In this document: positions 21,841 through 33,784 of the stretch, in pieces
How positions within the stretch are numbered: the stretch's first letter is position 1
How the letters are laid out: every line of letters begins with the position of its first letter
Assembly: GCA_025175895.1 (NCBI GenBank)
Contig: CM045987.1
Coordinates: 35,862,113-35,926,112 of the forward strand
DNA from: Wurfbainia villosa
Taxonomy: Eukaryota; Streptophyta; Magnoliopsida; Zingiberales; Zingiberaceae
Length of the DNA stretch: 64,000 nucleotides
Direction of reading: 5' to 3'
Notes under the pieces: generated by a model
What the model saw: only the letters and a program-made list of their open reading frames with translations
Database searches by the model: none
Told to the model about the DNA's origin: nothing
Made by a program: the position numbers and the translations under genes

Positions 21841-23680
21841 ATGGATTAGGTTGTACCAACTTTAAATGGATAGGTAGTTAACCTAACCTTGGTAAAGGTG
21901 ACACTTTAAGTTATTTTCAAGTTTATGGGTACTTTGAAAATAAGTTTGATCATAATCCTAAAGGATTTTAGGATGTGCCAATATCATTTAAGAAGTTTGA
22001 AAAACTAATCAAATTGGCACAAATTAGGCCTTAGAGTCATGGTGTGCCATTTTAGGTTTTTGGCACACTTGGGAGAGGAGTGATAATATGACAAAATTAA
22101 TTTAATTCTAACAAATGACAACAAATATTACAATTGAGGTATTCTTATGCCTTATATTTTATTTGCCATGCCTTGATTGCTATATGCCATGTCATGACAT
22201 CATATTTATTTTAAATCATATAAATGTCATGATTAAGTTTAGGGCTTATCTTTTATGTCATGTGTATTTAGATCTAATCATATTCCATGACATCATAATT
22301 TTTGACAATACTTATTTATGTTATCATTTATGCCACGATCATTCCATGCATTAAGTAAAATTGATTTAAGGACAATTGGCGTGACTTGGAGTCCTATGTA
22401 TTAGGGAATCAAGTAGTGTTGCCTTAGAAAAATGCATGAAAGCCTAGATTAGGATGAACAAAACCCACATCTCACATCAAATTGACATGTGTGTATTTTC
22501 AAACACCCTAGACACATGTGAGATGTTAGGAAATGAGTTAAATTCAAGGTGCATAATTTTTGCATCTAGATGAACTCAAACTCATTTTATACCATAAGTG
22601 GATCATGGGGAAAACTAATGTGCAAGTCATGTGCATTGAGCCCATTGATCATGATCCAATATAGGTTTTCAAAAATATTTTAAAATCATTTTAGAAAACC
22701 TTAGTGAAGTCTATTTTTTGATAGCAATCACCTTTGAGAGAGTTTATACAAAGTAGGGCCAAAACATTGAACTTTTCAATGGTTTTGAACTTTGTGTCAA
22801 TCTCATTATTTTATGAGTATTTTATTTTTCACCCATAATGATTGACTTAAGTATTATACATATAAAGTTTCAAGATTTTTCAAATTACGTATAATTACTT
22901 ATAATTTTCGAAAATCTAATTTCTAAATATTGAATTTTTGCATTTGTAGAAATCAATCGACTGCCACTTATGGTAGTCGATTAGCATCAAGGGCAGTCGA
23001 CTGGTGACTGTAAGAGTTGATTTCTAGGTCTGATTTCGGGTAAACAAGGTTTGTTTCGCCTGATTTCAGCTATGTTAGGCTACCGTAACTGCTCCTAACC
23101 CTAGAATATGCTTTGGAAAGCATAAGAAAGGGTAAAAATCTATTGGATATGAATTAGGAGAGTTGTTTTGGTGTGTATCAAATTTTAAGGTGTGGAAAGT
23201 TCAAGGTTGAACTTTTAACCTTAATTTTGATGGTTTAGTGTTGCTATAGGCTTAGAGACTCTCTAAGGACATTGTTGGTGCAATGGTCAAGGGGGAGCAA
23301 GCCTTTAGGGGGAGGTTATCCATCATGGGATGATGGATGTGTTCTTCCTCATGAGGGGGAGAATTTTGAGAATGTGAGATGCCAAATTTGGAAATTGGGA
23401 GAGTTTGAAGGAGTGCTTCTCTTGAGTGATATGAGACTTATCACTAGGAAGAGTGAAGACATCCTAGATGTTTTTGGACCAAGAAAGAGATTGTAAAATC
23501 TCATTGCGATATGAGACATTGACACCCTTGGGGAGAACCTTTTTGATGTATGTAAAAAAGGGGAGAATTAACAGGAGAAGTTATGGGAAAATTGATGGAT
23601 GAATTTGGGGGAATTGGTAAGGAGATTTAAGTTACGTGGCCTAACTCAAAAGTGTTTGTGATTTTTGTCAAACATCAACA
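21841..23680 (+). other. G2 3' non-coding region
   Basis: 1.84 kb with no domain in any frame. It holds AT-rich sequence with many ATGTCATGACAT-like words (22115-22360), the structured module at 22467-22657, two CAGTCGACTG-type palindromes (22963-23000), an LTR-start-like TGTTGGTGCAATGGTC (23274) with GGGGGAG tracts downstream, and a second purine tract AAAAAAGGGGAGAA (23555). Confidence 0.6.
22467..22657 (+). other. conserved structured RNA module, G2 copy
   Basis: Three consecutive inverted repeats. SL1: ACATCTCACAT (22467-22477) with ATGTGAGATGT (22516-22526), 11 of 11 paired. SL2: AATGAGTT (22532-22539) with AACTCATT (22579-22586). SL3: GGATCATG (22600-22607) with CATGATCC (22650-22657). 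The right arm of SL1 continues TTAGGA, as in five other elements. Cis-acting RNA function is inferred. Confidence 0.75.
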
Positions 23681-23690
23681 AGGGGGAGAT
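23681..23690 (+). other. polypurine tract of G2
   Basis: AGGGGGAGAT directly before the 3' LTR start TGTTGGTG. Confidence 0.9.
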
Positions 23691-25176
23691 TGTTGGTGCA
23701 ATCGACCTAGGTCATGATCGACCAAACTCGAGTTTGACTCGAGCGGTATTTTGATGTTCGATAAAATGTATGACAATGTGATTGTCATGGGAAAGTCCAA
23801 GTTATGGGTACTTGGCATGGAAAGTCCAAGCATGGGTCTTGGCAAGGGAAAGTCCAAGCTTGAGTCTTGGCAATTGGAAAGTCCAACATGGGTTGGCATG
23901 GAAAGTCCAAGCATGGATCTTGGCAAGGGAAAGTCCAAGCTTGAGTCTTGGAAAATGGAAAGTCCAATATAGGTTGGCAAGGGAAGTCCAAGGGTTGATA
24001 TTGACGGCGTAAAGTCCAAGCGGGAGTCTTGGCAGCATAAGTCCAATGGTTAGCGGCGTAAAGTCCAAGAGGTAGTCTTGGCAGTGTAAGCCCAATGTGC
24101 CTTAGTGGTATAGACCAGCTTAGCATGACAATAGCCGATGAAAGTACCAGAAGGCTAGTATATGGATGAATAAGTCATGGATGACTTGGAGGGATCCGAT
24201 AGGCGTGAGGCTGACCGAGGTGGCTAGAAGGCTTAGGTCTAGGCTAAAGGTGGTCTAGCAAGTATGAGAGAATCATACTTGGGATTAATCCTTATGTTTG
24301 AGGGTATCAGTTGACTGAGACTTTGTACCAGTTGATTGGTCAAGTGTTTTGACACTTGACAGCTGAGTTGACTCTTATCGATTGGTGGAATTATGACGAT
24401 CGACGATCAGTCGACTAGTTTTCGACTACGAAATGGCACGACATTGCCCGAGTGAGCAAATAATCGAGCGGCTAAGCAAGCGATCGGATGGATGGCGCGA
24501 TGGCTGGTCGGGTGCGAGCAGAGTGCTCGAGGCGGGTCAACGGGTACGATCTGGCGATCGCCCGGTGTATCCGTTGGAACTTATCCAACGTGGATCGAGT
24601 CATTGTCTCACAACGACTAAAGGAGCAGTCGACTGATGGTCGCGATCAGTCAACTGCTAGGCGGAATCTAGCCTGAGGTGAAGCTTTAAAAGGAGCTCGT
24701 GGAGAAGGATTTTTGCATGGTTCTTTGAAGTGATTTGGAGGGGATTTGCTGCTGCAATCTAGAGCTTCAAGGCTCTTCTCAAGCAACCAAAAGTAAACAC
24801 TCAAGTTCACATTGTGTAAAGTTTTCTTTATTTGTATTTGTGTAGTTTACTTGTATTAGCTTGTATTTATTTCTTATTGTTGTAAGAACTATTGTAATAG
24901 GTTTCCTTCACCTCCGGATTGTTCCGAAAATGAGTGTATTGATTATTAGTGGTGTTCGACATCACTAGGGCTCATTCGAGCCCAACCCGTGAAGTAGGAA
25001 CTTTGAGGTTCCGAACCACATTATATCTTGCATATTTTGCTTGTGTTGTGTATTTGTTTTTGTTATTATATATTCCGTTGTGTACACTAACACTTGTAGC
25101 AAGCATGCAAACAATTTCCATCTTCGTCAATGAACGTGCTATTCACTGCCCGTCTAGCGGTCACCACGTTCCTACA
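23691..25176 (+). repeat. 3' LTR of G2
   Basis: Starts TGTTGGTGCAATCGACC, ends CACGTTCCTACA. Hairpin units at 23792-24110, palindrome cluster 24305-24665 with several decayed copies, TATA-like box near 24683. Divergence from the 5' LTR is much higher than between the N1 LTRs, so G2 is older than N1. Confidence 0.9.
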
Positions 25177-25647
25177 CTAACAACATGGGACACATAGTGT
25201 TGAAGATTCATTCGACGATGACGAACTTTGCCACATTACACACCATGTGACACTCATGGCCTTGGGGGATGACACCGAGCACTCAAGTCAAGGAGAGTCT
25301 TCTTCTAGCGATGAATCGTCATCTAGTGACGATGAGATAAAGGATTCTCTCCAAGTAGAACTATTATATAAGACTATTGTTTACCTTAAGAATGCATTGG
25401 ATAGATAAAAAATCTAAGGTTAAGGATTTGAAGGTAGAAATAAAAGAAATTAGGAATGAACAATTTTTATTTGATGATTCATGCATGCTTAGGGAAGGAA
25501 ATGAAAAACTTAAGAATGAGGTTTGTGAATTAAGAACATGCTTAGAGAAGTTTTCTAATGGCTTAAAATATCTTGACATGATCCTTAGAGATCAAAGGGC
25601 CATTTATAACAAGGTCGGTATAGGATACAAACCTAAGGACAAGGAAG
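25177..25647 (+). pseudogene. O1 gag, middle part
   Basis: Resumes the O1 gag after G2. Reads through HHVTLMALGDDTEHSS, an acidic Ser/Asp-rich stretch (SSSDESSSSDDE near 25300-25340), a stop near 25407, then a coiled-coil-like segment (open from 25377) with ENEKLKNEVCELRT-like heptads. The same acidic plus coiled-coil order is seen in H1 (39088-39816) and O2 (50273-50605). It is cut at 25647 by the solo LTR N2. Confidence 0.8.
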
Positions 25648-27880
25648 TATTAGTGATATATGAGAGATGTCCTAAGGCAATCGCCTTATGTTTGAACCAT
25701 TTATATGATAAATGAAGATTCACTATTTGAGCATACATGTTTTCATGTATTTGATTAGATCTTAAACTCATTTACTGAATGTCCACGATACGATTCACAA
25801 CATGAGAGAATTTGTGATTGGATCACAACTAGTGAGTATCTTTACATGTGTAATTGTGATGTATCGGAATTATCCCTAGTCGATGAATTGATGAATTTGG
25901 ACACCATTGATTCTGTCGAGACTAGCACGATGTATACTCCTTGGTGTATCCAAGCAGCTGATTCTCACTGGCTGGAGACATTGTGATGTTCGGAGTTAAT
26001 CGTGGATGCTAGTTATGGTAACTAGTTCATTGGAGTGACCAGCCATAAGACTTCATATGGTTCTCCGCATATATAGATATGTCAATGAAGTTCTTACTAT
26101 AGCTTAAGTGCGATGTTCCTTTGACTTGCGGTATTCAAGTCATCTTGATCATGAGGACTTATGCTTTGACATCTTAAGCAAGCATCTCTGAGGAGATGTG
26201 GACTCGGGATGATTGGGTATAAGTCGAAGTGATCGAAGGTGTTTGAATAGTCTATAAAGGATTCACCACTCCTTGCGAGGAGATGTATACCCATGGCCTC
26301 TCGTCGGATTGTTACTAAAGTCTTTGGCCAAAGCATTACATGTTTAGAGTAAGGTACTCTTCGATACATGTGTAGTAACTAGAATCCGTAGGATGAGAAA
26401 ATGATACTTGGGCTAGGTGTGACGTAGTCAGCCTAGTGGGGACTGACACTATAGACCATGTCCTGAACCAAGTGGGTATAAGATGAGTGAAGGGAATGGG
26501 GCACGATTCATTCGAGCTGCTGAAGTGTTTCAGAAATAGTTCTGGATCAACCGTTGATCTTTTCGGTTAATTGGGGATCATGATGTACTACTAGGTGCCA
26601 CTCATGATCGTTCTATAATTAATGGTTAATTATAGACGGCCAACATAAAGCGAGAATCTATTTGGTCACATGCACAACGAGCATAATCCGAAGGATTTAA
26701 AATGAGCTTGAGAATGAGATTCTCAGACTGAGAGAAACTATATTTAGTTGGACCAAACATGGAGCGAGCATGAAATCGTTTCAGTCGCAATGGAAGCGTG
26801 GATGGGCCGTGTCTTATGAAGATATAATGGATGAACCAAATTGGTTTGGTTCTAATCCAATGGAGGAGAATAAACCAAAGGGTTTGGTTTGTTTTAAACG
26901 AATGAACCAAAGTTGGTTCGGTTCGTTTTAACTTAAAATAAACCATCATGGTTTGGTTTATTTTAACTTAAATTAATGGAGCGGGTTAACGGGCCTTTGG
27001 TTATGATTCGATAACCATTAAGAGAATTTGTTCTCTATAAAATAGGGCTTAAGGGTTTTGTTAAGCCCTAATCCAAATTCCCTTAACCTAAAGTTGCCAC
27101 CCCCTCCTCTCCTTGGTGAAGTTGGCACCAACAACCCCCCTTGCCGCCGCCCACCACCTAGCTCCCTTGTCGGCGTCCAGAAGGTGCTGACCTTCCCTCT
27201 TGCCCACGTCGAGCTGCTGCCGGAGGAGCTCCGGTGATCTCCCTTGGGTTCGGCAATAAGGTGATCTTCAACCTTCCCTTTTGGCCGACCCTTATTCCTC
27301 CACCAAAGCTGTCCAGTTTTCTGGACAGCTTGTTTCCTTCTTGTCGGAGCGTCATTTGGACGACGTTTGGAGCTCCGACAGTGGTAGACTTGCCGGGGAT
27401 TCGATCTCTGGTAATCCTCATAGGTGGAGGATGAAGGATTCGTCAAACGGTTGACGAATACCTTTCTGGAGAAGCGAGTTTTTGAGGACTCATTTTGGAT
27501 CCAAATTTTGATTCGGATCGTGATCTTCTCTCGATCACGTCATCTTCAACACGAGGCTAGTAACCCGTACGAAGATGAGGCTCATGACTTAGTGAAGTCA
27601 TCCCGAAGATACTCGGCATGGATACGGATAGAGACGATTCTAGCAAGGATCGTTCCGGTTGATGCCTTTCCCGCTACACGTGATACGTCAGGTATACGTA
27701 GTGTAAATTTTATTTTATTGCAAAATTTGAATTTACAGTTATGTCTACACATGTTGTACTATGCATGCGTGTGATGTGTGTGTTGTAATAAATTAGAGTT
27801 ATTATTTTATTCCTTCCGCTGTGCACATGTTTACGAAACATGTTCGAACACACACTCGCCACGGTGCCGAAAACCCAACA
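25648..27880 (+). mobile_element. N2: solo LTR of family N
   Basis: 2,233 bp matching the N1 LTR in the opposite orientation, flanked by the perfect 5-bp duplication GGAAG (25643-25647, 27881-27885). Begins TATTAGTGATATATGAG (TG mutated to TA) and ends AAACCCAACA. Removing LTR plus one GGAAG restores the O1 gag reading. A solo LTR is the product of recombination between the two LTRs of one element. The stretch 27050-27300 differs strongly from N1, so it is another subfamily. Confidence 0.93.
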
Positions 27881-28040
27881 GGAAGTTGCCTATATCTCCC
27901 TAATTAATAGAAAAGCAACAATTAAGAGTAAGGTGAAGAAAGCTTGGGTCCCAAAGAAGTTTTTGAATGATGTTATCGGTCCAAACATTTGGGGTACCAA
28001 AGGAGTTTGTTTTTTATGTTGTTTAGATAGATGGACAAAG
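27881..28040 (+). pseudogene. O1 gag C-terminal motif
   Basis: Continues in frame as VKKAWVPKKFLNDVIGPNIW and GTKGV, the tryptophan/proline motif that precedes protease in these elements. The same motif ends the gag-only proteins of G2 (RYWVPRSVI) and H1 (LYWVPKSIL). A frameshift lies between it and the protease. Confidence 0.8.
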
Positions 28041-28041
28041 T

Positions 28042-28620
28042 ATGTGGATTGTAGATAGCGATTGCTCAAGACACATGATCAGGGATGTGAGCAAGTTCTC
28101 CACAATCAACTATGTTAACAAAGGGACCGTGTCTCTTGGCAATAGTGGGAAGCTTAAGATTTTAGGTAGAGGTACAATTGAGGTATCTCCTAAAATTATC
28201 ATTCACAAAGTTTTACTAGTTAAAAGCATGAAGTTTAATTTACTTAGTGTTAGTCAACTTTGTGATGCCGATTATAATGTTGAGTTTAAATCCTCTAAAT
28301 GTTTGATCAGACACAAAAGCCTAGAAGATTGCATGTTAGTTGGATATAGGAAATCAAATATCTATTATGTTGATTTATCCTTTGCTTCTAACATCTCTAC
28401 TAAGTGTTTCATGTTAAAAGAAGAGGAAGGTTGGCTATGACATAAAAGGCTTAGGCACATCAATATGAAGAACATAGCCATGGTAGCCAAATTGGAGTTA
28501 GTAAAGGGGCTACCAAAAGTGAAATATGTCAAGGACAAATTGTGTGATGCATGCCAAGAAGAAAAGAAATCAAAATCATCACACAAGAGTAAAACTCTAA
28601 CTAGCACTTCATTACCATTA
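28042..28620 (+). pseudogene. O1 protease and pre-integrase
   Basis: Open from 28042 to 28440. Starts MWIVDSDCSRHM; the active site is normally DSGC, so the catalytic loop glycine is Asp. Continues GNSGKLKILGRGTIEV and FNLLSVSQLCD, typical of copia protease. After a TGA (28438, in place of Trp), the pre-integrase domain reads KRLRHINMKNIA and CDACQEEKK (one His of the HHCC site replaced). Confidence 0.85.
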
Positions 28621-29400
28621 GAATTATTGCATTTAGATTTATTTGATTGTCATAGCACTCCTTTATTAAATGGTAACAAGTATTGATTAGTTATAGTAGA
28701 TGCTTTTTCTAGGTATACTTGGGTTTTTTTTATGACACATAAGGATGATACCTTAGAAATAATCATAGGTTTTAGCAAAGGGTTGAAAATGAAAGAAATT
28801 TTAAAATCAGCTGGATATGTAGTGATCATGGTGGAGAATTCTAACTTTTTAAAATTTTTCTTAGAACAAGGGTACAAGTATGAATTCTCTTGTCCTAGAA
28901 CACCCCAATAAAATGGGATGGCGGGAAGAAGAAATTGTGCCCTACAAGAGGCGCTAGGACAATGCTTAATGTATATTCTTTACCTAGCTACTTATGAACG
29001 GAAGTGGTTAATACCGCTTCCTATATCCCAAACTATGTCTTGATCCATAGGTTTTTAGGTAAAACACCCTTTGAATTATGAAATGCCACAATTCCAACAA
29101 TTCACTATTTCAAGGTCTTTAGATGCAAAGTCTATATTTTGAATACTAAAGATAATTTAGGAAAATTTGAATCTAAGGCGGATGAAAGAATCCTAATTGG
29201 ATACTCATCCACTAGTAGAAGTTATAGAGTATACAATAAGAGGACTTAGAAGGTTAAGGAATCCTCTAATGTTGAATTTGATGAGTCTACTAGTACCTAC
29301 CCTAGGATATCCTCCATCGATAAGGATATTAATGACAAAAATCAAGACATTGGCCAAAGATTTCAAAATCTAACTTTAGGGGGTAATTATCAAGGGGGAG
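28621..29400 (+). pseudogene. O1 integrase core, decayed
   Basis: Reads LELLHLDLFDCHSTPLLNGN (first catalytic Asp), stop at 28684, LVIVDAFSRYTWVFF, then fragments near 28810 (SAGYVVIMVENS-like, catalytic SDHGGEF damaged), EFSCPRTPQ-stop-NGM near 28880-28920, and FRCKVYILNTKDNLGKFESK (29110-29180). Numerous frameshifts and stops. No function possible. Confidence 0.8.
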
Positions 29401-30480
29401 GATGAAGAAGTAATGATTGAGGGAGAGGAAGAAGAGATTCCGATGATGAAAGGAGGAAAAATGATGATAATCAAAATCAATATGATTCATCTCCTAGGAC
29501 CTTAAGGATTCATCAAAACCATCCCCTTGATCAAGTAGTTGGAGAATTACCACAAGGAGTAAGGACTAGGTCCTTATATAGAGCTCCTATTAGTCAAGTT
29601 GCCCTCATCTCCCAAATTGAGCTAAAATCAATTAATGATGCATTACTTGATCCGGATTGGATTTTAGCAATACAAGAAGAGTTAGCTCAATTTGAGAGAA
29701 GCCAAGTATGAGAATTATTTCCTAGCCATAATGATAGCACCATTGTTACCATAAAATGGGTCTTTAGGAACAAATTGGATGATCAAGGTAAAATCACTAG
29801 AAACAAAGCTAGGTTATAGGCCCGTGGGTTTAATCAAGTTGAAGGACTTGATTATGATGAGACCTATGCTCTGGTTGCTAGATTAAAGTCTATTCAAATC
29901 CTATTAGGATATGCCACTCACTTGGGTTTCAAACTCTATCAAATGGATGTGAAATCAACATTCCTAAATGGGTTCATTATGAAAGACGTCTATGTAGAGC
30001 AACCACCCGGGTTTGAAAATCTAGACTACCCAAACCATGTTTGTAAGCTTAAGAAAGTTTTATATGGTTTAAAACAAGCTCCACGGGCTTGACATGAGAG
30101 ACTCTCATCATTCCTCATCTCTAAGGACTTTAGGAGAGGCCAAGTTGACCAAACCTTATTTCTAAAGTCAAAAGAAAAAGATATCTTTGTTGCCCAAGTA
30201 TATGTCGATGACATTATTTTTAGGTCAACAAATGATGAACTTCTCCAAGACTTCATTAGAAATATGGAACATGAATTTGAAATGAGTCTAGTAGGAGAGT
30301 TGAACTTTTTCTTAGGCTTACAAGTCAAACAAACTAGTGAAGGAACTCATGTCTATTAAACCAAATATGCTGAGGAAATTATCATGAAATTTTGTTTAGA
30401 AAATGCTAAGTTAGTGTCTACTCATATGGCAATAAGCACTAAGATAGATAATGATCAAGATAGAAAATTGATTTGACTCA
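29401..30480 (+). pseudogene. O1 linker and reverse transcriptase
   Basis: The linker reads through TRSLYRAPISQVALISQIEL (near 29570-29640) and LLDPDWILAIQEEL. RT: WVFRNKLDDQGKITRNKAR, GFNQVEGLDYDETYA, FKLYQMDVKSTFLNGF, LYGLKQAPRA and the catalytic AQVYVDDIIF (near 30194-30223). In-frame stops near 29710, 29817, 30092, 30358 and several after 30470. Confidence 0.85.
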
Positions 30481-31146
30481 AAACTTTATAGGAGTATGAT
30501 TAGTAGCTTACTATACCTAATCTTTAGTAGACTCGATATTTTATTTGCGGCAGATTTGTGTGTAAGATACCAATCTTGTGCCAAAGAATCCCACTTGATA
30601 GCAGTCAAAAGGATATTAAGATACATCAAGGACACTCTTAATGTAGGCCTACGGTACTTTAGGACTCAAACTTTTGATTTGATTGGGTACACCAATTCCA
30701 ATTATGCGGGTTATAAATTGGATTGAAAAAGCACTAGTGGCAGATGCCAATTTCTTGGATCCTCCCTAGTGAGTTGGAGTAGTAGGAAGCAACCTTATGT
30801 TGCTTTGTCCACAACTGAGGCCGAGTATGTGGCCATGGGTGGTTGTGTAGCTCAGTTACTTTGCATGAGACATACTCTAGAGGATTATGAGCTACACTAC
30901 TCTAAAGTCAAAGTTTTTTGTGACAATGTGAGTACCATTAATTTGACCAAAAATCTGATACATCACTCTAGAATCAAGCACATTGAAGTGAAGCATCACT
31001 TCATTAGAGATCATGTGGCAAGAGGAGACATTGAACTTCATTACATTGAATCCAAGTCTAACCTTGCCGACATTTTCACCAAGACTCTCTCTGAAGTGGA
31101 ATTTACATCACTTAGGAGAGAACTTGATATGTGCTTTGTTGAATAG
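30481..31146 (+). pseudogene. O1 RNase H
   Basis: Reads RYQSCAKESHLIAVKRILRY, a stop at 30724, then an open block 30769-31146 with SWSSRKQPYVALSTTEAEYV (catalytic Glu), VFCDNVSTINLTKN (Asp), SRIKHIEVKHHFIRDHV, and SNLADIFTK near the C-terminus. Ends CFVE-stop. The first catalytic Asp (GYSDSDYAG) is Asn-containing here (GYTNSNYAG). Confidence 0.88.
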
Positions 31147-31197
31147 TAGTATAGGTTTGCATGATCCTGTAGAAAATTCTAGCACTATACCTCAAAG

Positions 31198-31321
31198 CAT
31201 CTCACAAAACACCTAAAAATCCATGATTTTTGTATTGAGCCACCTAGACATCATGTGAGATGTTAGGAAGATGCACTTGGTTAATCATGCTTGTTATGAT
31301 GCATTACTATGAACCAAAGTG
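31198..31321 (+). other. conserved structured RNA module, O1 copy
   Basis: Begins 52 bases after the pol stop. SL1: CATCTCACA (31198-31206) with TGTGAGATG (31254-31262); its loop holds a second hairpin AAAAATC-CAT-GATTTTT and GAGCCACCTAGA. SL2: CACTTGGTT (31274-31282) with AACCAAAGTG (31312-31321). Right arm of SL1 followed by TTAGGA. Confidence 0.75.
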
Positions 31322-32240
31322 ACATCTAGAGACATTAATCCTTCATTGAACCAATCATTGGGAAGACTTGTGTACAATTGATGTGCACATAGCTCTAAGA
31401 ATATGGTTGAAAATATCAAATAAAATAACTTTTAAACTGTGTCTATCATGTTTTGAAAAATAGTTTTTACTTACTAAGAAAAAGTGGTATAAAGTTTTGG
31501 AAACCCTTTAGAGCTTTTGTTAGTTTTCAAGTTTGTATCAATTTCAAAATCCAGAAAAGATATATTTTTAAAATTATTTTTCCTTGATTCAAAATGACTT
31601 AACAAATGTGTTTGAAAAATTTCATGAATTTTTAACACTTTTAATTAGAATTATTTATGCATTTTGCAAATTCACTTGAAAACCCAACCTACACATTTCT
31701 GAAAATCGCAGTCGACTGCTGCAGAAACCAATCGACTGGTATTATACCAGTGAACTGGTGATTGCCTTAGTCGACTGCTGGCATTGGTTTTGGGCAGTTT
31801 TTGCTTGATTTCATCATTTAGAGTTCAATCTGAGTTGTTCTACTTTTATGTTATGATTATAACAACAATTAAGGGGGTGTAGGACTAATTATTGCATTGG
31901 TTTAGGGGGAGCTTTCCTATGATATCTTTCTAAGCCCAAAATCCATGTGCATATGTTTTATTATTGGTGCAAAGTTAGGAATTACTCTTATGGTTTCATG
32001 TTTTGCTCAACATGTTATTCACACAAGATAAAATATGTCTTGGATTAAGGGCGAGCTTTAAGTATATTTTATACCTTAGTTCAAGGCATAAACAATTTTA
32101 TTCATAAATGCCTTTATTTGATATTTATCCTTCTCGTTTTGATGTGTGTCAAAGGGGGAGAAGGAAAAATTTAAGTTAGATTCATATTGTGCTTTATTGC
32201 ATATTTTAAGACATAACTTAAATGATTGTCAAACATCAAA
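31322..32240 (+). other. O1 3' non-coding region
   Basis: No coding sequence. Contains palindromes GCAGTCGACTGC (31710) and relatives to 31780, and two related motifs ending in purines: TTTGATGTGTGTCAAAGGGGGAGAA-type at 32138-32162 and the true PPT near 32241. Confidence 0.5.
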
Positions 32241-32251
32241 AAGGGAGAGAT
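32241..32251 (+). other. polypurine tract of O1
   Basis: AAGGGAGAGAT just before the 3' LTR. Confidence 0.8.
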
Positions 32252-32720
32252 TATTGGTGCGAGAATGCCCCAAGTATTAATATATTTTGATGTTTGAATA
32301 ATCATTTGTAGTTAGACAATATTTTTGTTTTAACACGAATGTTTAAGTGACAGGAAAGTTCAAGCGTGAATCTTGGCAAAGAAAGTCCAAGTGTGAAGAC
32401 TTGGCAAGGAAAGTTCAAGGGTGAAGCCTTTTCAAGAGAAGTCCAAGAATGTGGACTTGGCGGCATAAGTCCAAGCATGTAGTCTTGGCAGTATAAGTCC
32501 AAGTGGATCTTAGAAATAAAGTCCAAATGTGAGGTCTTGGCAATATAAGTCCAAGTATGTAGTCTTGGTGGTGTAAAGTCTAAGCGAACTTTGGTAAAGA
32601 AGGAACCCAAAGCATGATGAAATCGAAGGAAGTTTTTGAAGGCAAGTGCAAGGATGAAGGAGTCATGGACTCAGAGGTATCCTAGAGACGCAAGGCTAAT
32701 GGAGAAGCTAGAATGTTTAA
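32252..32720 (+). repeat. 3' LTR of O1, first segment
   Basis: Starts TATTGGTGCGAGAATGCC (TG mutated to TA). Hairpin units 32354-32600. Interrupted at 32720 by a gypsy solo LTR; the TTTAA duplication is 32716-32720 and 35732-35736. Confidence 0.85.
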
Positions 32721-33222
32721 TGTCATGCCCCGAGAGTATATTTGTCCCTTGATCGAACGATACCCTCTTGTGATAATATAAGATAAACTACCGATACATG
32801 ACCCAAAATAGCTGCTATCATAGATAAGCTATAATACATAGCGGAAAACATTAACAAATGATAAAAATACAAAGACTCAAGTATGTGCGTACCGGTACGA
32901 CTTTGACACAACAATAAAATATAATCGACCAACATCCAAACCAAATCCATAATAAAGGTCAAATACATAGCAACACAATATATACAAAACGTGGAAGCAA
33001 TATCGAATCAAATCCAACACATACAATCCATTGTAATACAACATCAAAATGGAATAATATCCAAATACTCGAGGTGAGATGGGATCAGCTGGCAGAGCTC
33101 CGAGCACACCAAGGAATCTTCTACCTGCTACCTGGGCAACAAGAAACCCAGGGCATGTGGTGGTGAGTATAAAACTCAGTGGTAATATGAAAGATAATGC
33201 ATGAACAACATATAGACATATA

Positions 33223-33333
33223 GAGATCAACAAGTATATATATTGAGATCAATAGGTATACATATGGAAATCAACAGATATACATACGAAGATCAACAGG
33301 TATGCATATCGAGATCGACAGGTACACAATCTT
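33223..33333 (+). repeat. 22-bp tandem repeat, five copies
   Basis: Units like GAGATCAACAGGTATACATAT begin at 33223, 33245, 33267, 33288 and 33311, inside the gypsy solo LTR. Confidence 0.75.
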
Positions 33334-33759
33334 AAAGGAAATAACAAATAACTATCAGTATTAATCTAATCAGTGCATAAACAAACCAACTGATCAACTT
33401 CACATAACATATTGTACCATGATACTTGAAAGGTCTACAACGACACAATCTATACAACCTGAACAAGTATATGACAGTATAACACGTACAACATGTATGA
33501 ACAATACTACACCTGTAATCAACACATAGTATATGATCAACATATAAACAAAAACATTACTAACCTGACCCATCCTATACCATAACGCTGATCAAATGCG
33601 TACAACAGTCTGATCCAACTCGTACACTATACTCCACACACAACAATATAGAATATGAAAATACCATGCGAGATGATGAACAAATATATGCAACAAACAT
33701 AGCTCAAACAAATGCAACATCACAACAAACATATATAGACTATATCTATATATACTGAT

Positions 33760-33784
33760 CACACACACACACACACACACACAC
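33760..33784 (+). repeat. (CA)n microsatellite
   Basis: Twelve to thirteen CA dinucleotides inside the gypsy solo LTR. Confidence 0.95.

Larger units (their letters stand above)
8989..25176 (+). mobile_element. G2: gag-only Ty1/copia element (contains N1)
   Basis: LTR (8989-10341 plus 19929-20082), PBS 20083-20096, gag 20149-21840, 1.84 kb of non-coding 3' region, PPT 23681-23690, LTR 23691-25176. Without N1 it is about 6.6 kb. No protease, integrase, RT or RNase H is present. Left flank TACAC (8984-8988) recurs as TACAC at 25173-25177, overlapping the LTR end; a 4-bp collapse of TACATACAC explains this. It would need enzymes in trans to move. Confidence 0.85.

Noticed and set aside
23274..23300. 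Second LTR start in the G2 3' region (TGTTGGTGCAATGGTC)
   Set aside because: Similarity to the LTR ends after about 16 bases and what follows is not LTR sequence; kept only as a note.
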